From Pardosa pseudoannulata (lineage: Eukaryota; Arthropoda; Arachnida; Araneae; Lycosidae): a DNA stretch of 64,000 nt. The translations under genes were made by a program, and so were the position numbers. The stretch covers positions 87,310,652-87,374,651 of the forward strand of contig CM063508.1 of NCBI GenBank assembly GCA_032207245.1, in the 5' to 3' direction. Under the pieces are notes generated by a model. That model searched no databases and was not told the origin of the DNA. It saw nothing but the letters and a program-made list of their open reading frames with translations. Of the stretch, positions 63,521 to 64,000 are shown in pieces (position 1 is the stretch's first letter; every line of letters begins with the position of its first letter).

Positions 63521-63915
63521 CATTTAATGTGATTATTTTAAGCCCCTTTTTCCCAGGTTAAGAGTAGGCGATTAAATTTATCTATTTGAACCATTATATA
63601 TAGGTAAAAATAACATTTTTTTCTAGCATTAGGATGCCATTCCTTTAACCACCTCATTTAATCTTTTCTTATTTTAAATTATTTAAATATCGTCTGCATT
63701 ATTTTCATACGTTTATCGCTGAACATATTATTACGTAAAAAAATTTTCTTTTATATTTCACTTAAATAATAGATTAGGTACATATGTAATAGTTTCAAAT
63801 TTAATCAACGATTATTCTTTGTTGCAATTGTAATAAAAATTTAAAAAATATCACCGGCATTAACAAAACAAATTCTATCCACTAATAAAAAAAAAAACTC
63901 CAGGGTGTAGTGGAA

Positions 63916-63933
63916 CCCCCCCCCCCCCCCCCC
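63916..63933. repeat. Poly(C) run, 18 bp
   Basis: An uninterrupted run of 18 C, exceptional in such AT-rich DNA. Its length may be uncertain because of sequencing error in homopolymers. Confidence 0.9.
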
Positions 63934-64000
63934 ATGATATAAAATATTTATAAAATTTCATTCGTTTACTTGCATTAATTACTGTGGCAGAAAAATTGAA

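Overview
This is a strongly AT-rich stretch of an animal nuclear genome. It is intergenic or deep-intronic, and no host gene could be identified with confidence. Evidence for an animal source is the repeat content: Tc1/mariner and piggyBac DNA-transposon relics, a non-LTR retrotransposon fragment, two tRNA-headed SINE families with target-site duplications, and very long (TA)n arrays. The piggyBac and Tc1 protein remnants read most like arthropod (possibly arachnid) elements, but that is an impression from family resemblance and not a taxonomic assignment. There is no bacterial-style gene density, rRNA gene, CRISPR array or operon.

Layout. 0-7 kb: two decayed Tc1-like transposase genes (about 0.9-1.7 and 5.8-6.6 kb) and a deleted piggyBac element (2.44-4.16 kb). 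The piggyBac element interrupts a local repeat whose uninterrupted copy lies at 4.9-5.05 kb. 7-20 kb: short tandem duplications, large (TA)n arrays at 8.9-9.96, 14.6-15.3, 16.5-16.95 and 18.8-19.55 kb, a seven-unit array of about 278 bp (10.86-12.79 kb), a long-TIR miniature element (14.08-14.50 kb) and a LINE C-terminal fragment (17.8-18.0 kb). 20-27 kb: a satellite-like field of about 440-bp units with a dimeric higher-order pattern at its end. 29.7-34.7 kb: a direct tandem duplication of about 2,454 bp, each copy carrying a SINE. 34.7-36.9 kb: a (TA)n array split by a complete but dead Tc1-like element of 1,225 bp. 37-48 kb: a possible gypsy integrase remnant, several arrays (124, 240 and 330 bp), SINEs at 38.1 and 46.2-46.6 kb, a GC-richer ORF of unknown origin at 40.9-41.2 kb, and a candidate piggyBac-type short element at 44.1 kb. 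48-64 kb: a palindromic short element (50.02-50.20 kb), a (TA)n array (52.9 kb), a roughly 925-bp duplication flanking a CT array and a SINE (53.4-56.2 kb), a ladder of decayed short tandem duplications (57-61 kb), and a candidate piggyBac-like non-autonomous element (62.26-62.84 kb).

There is no cooperating gene set. The window records layers of transposition and of tandem duplication, and every recognisable protein-coding remnant belongs to a mobile element and is broken. I found no convincing new gene system. The most informative items are the mobile-element structures with readable insertion footprints and the repeated association of (TA)n arrays with duplication boundaries. All alignments were done by eye, so identities and boundaries are approximate.
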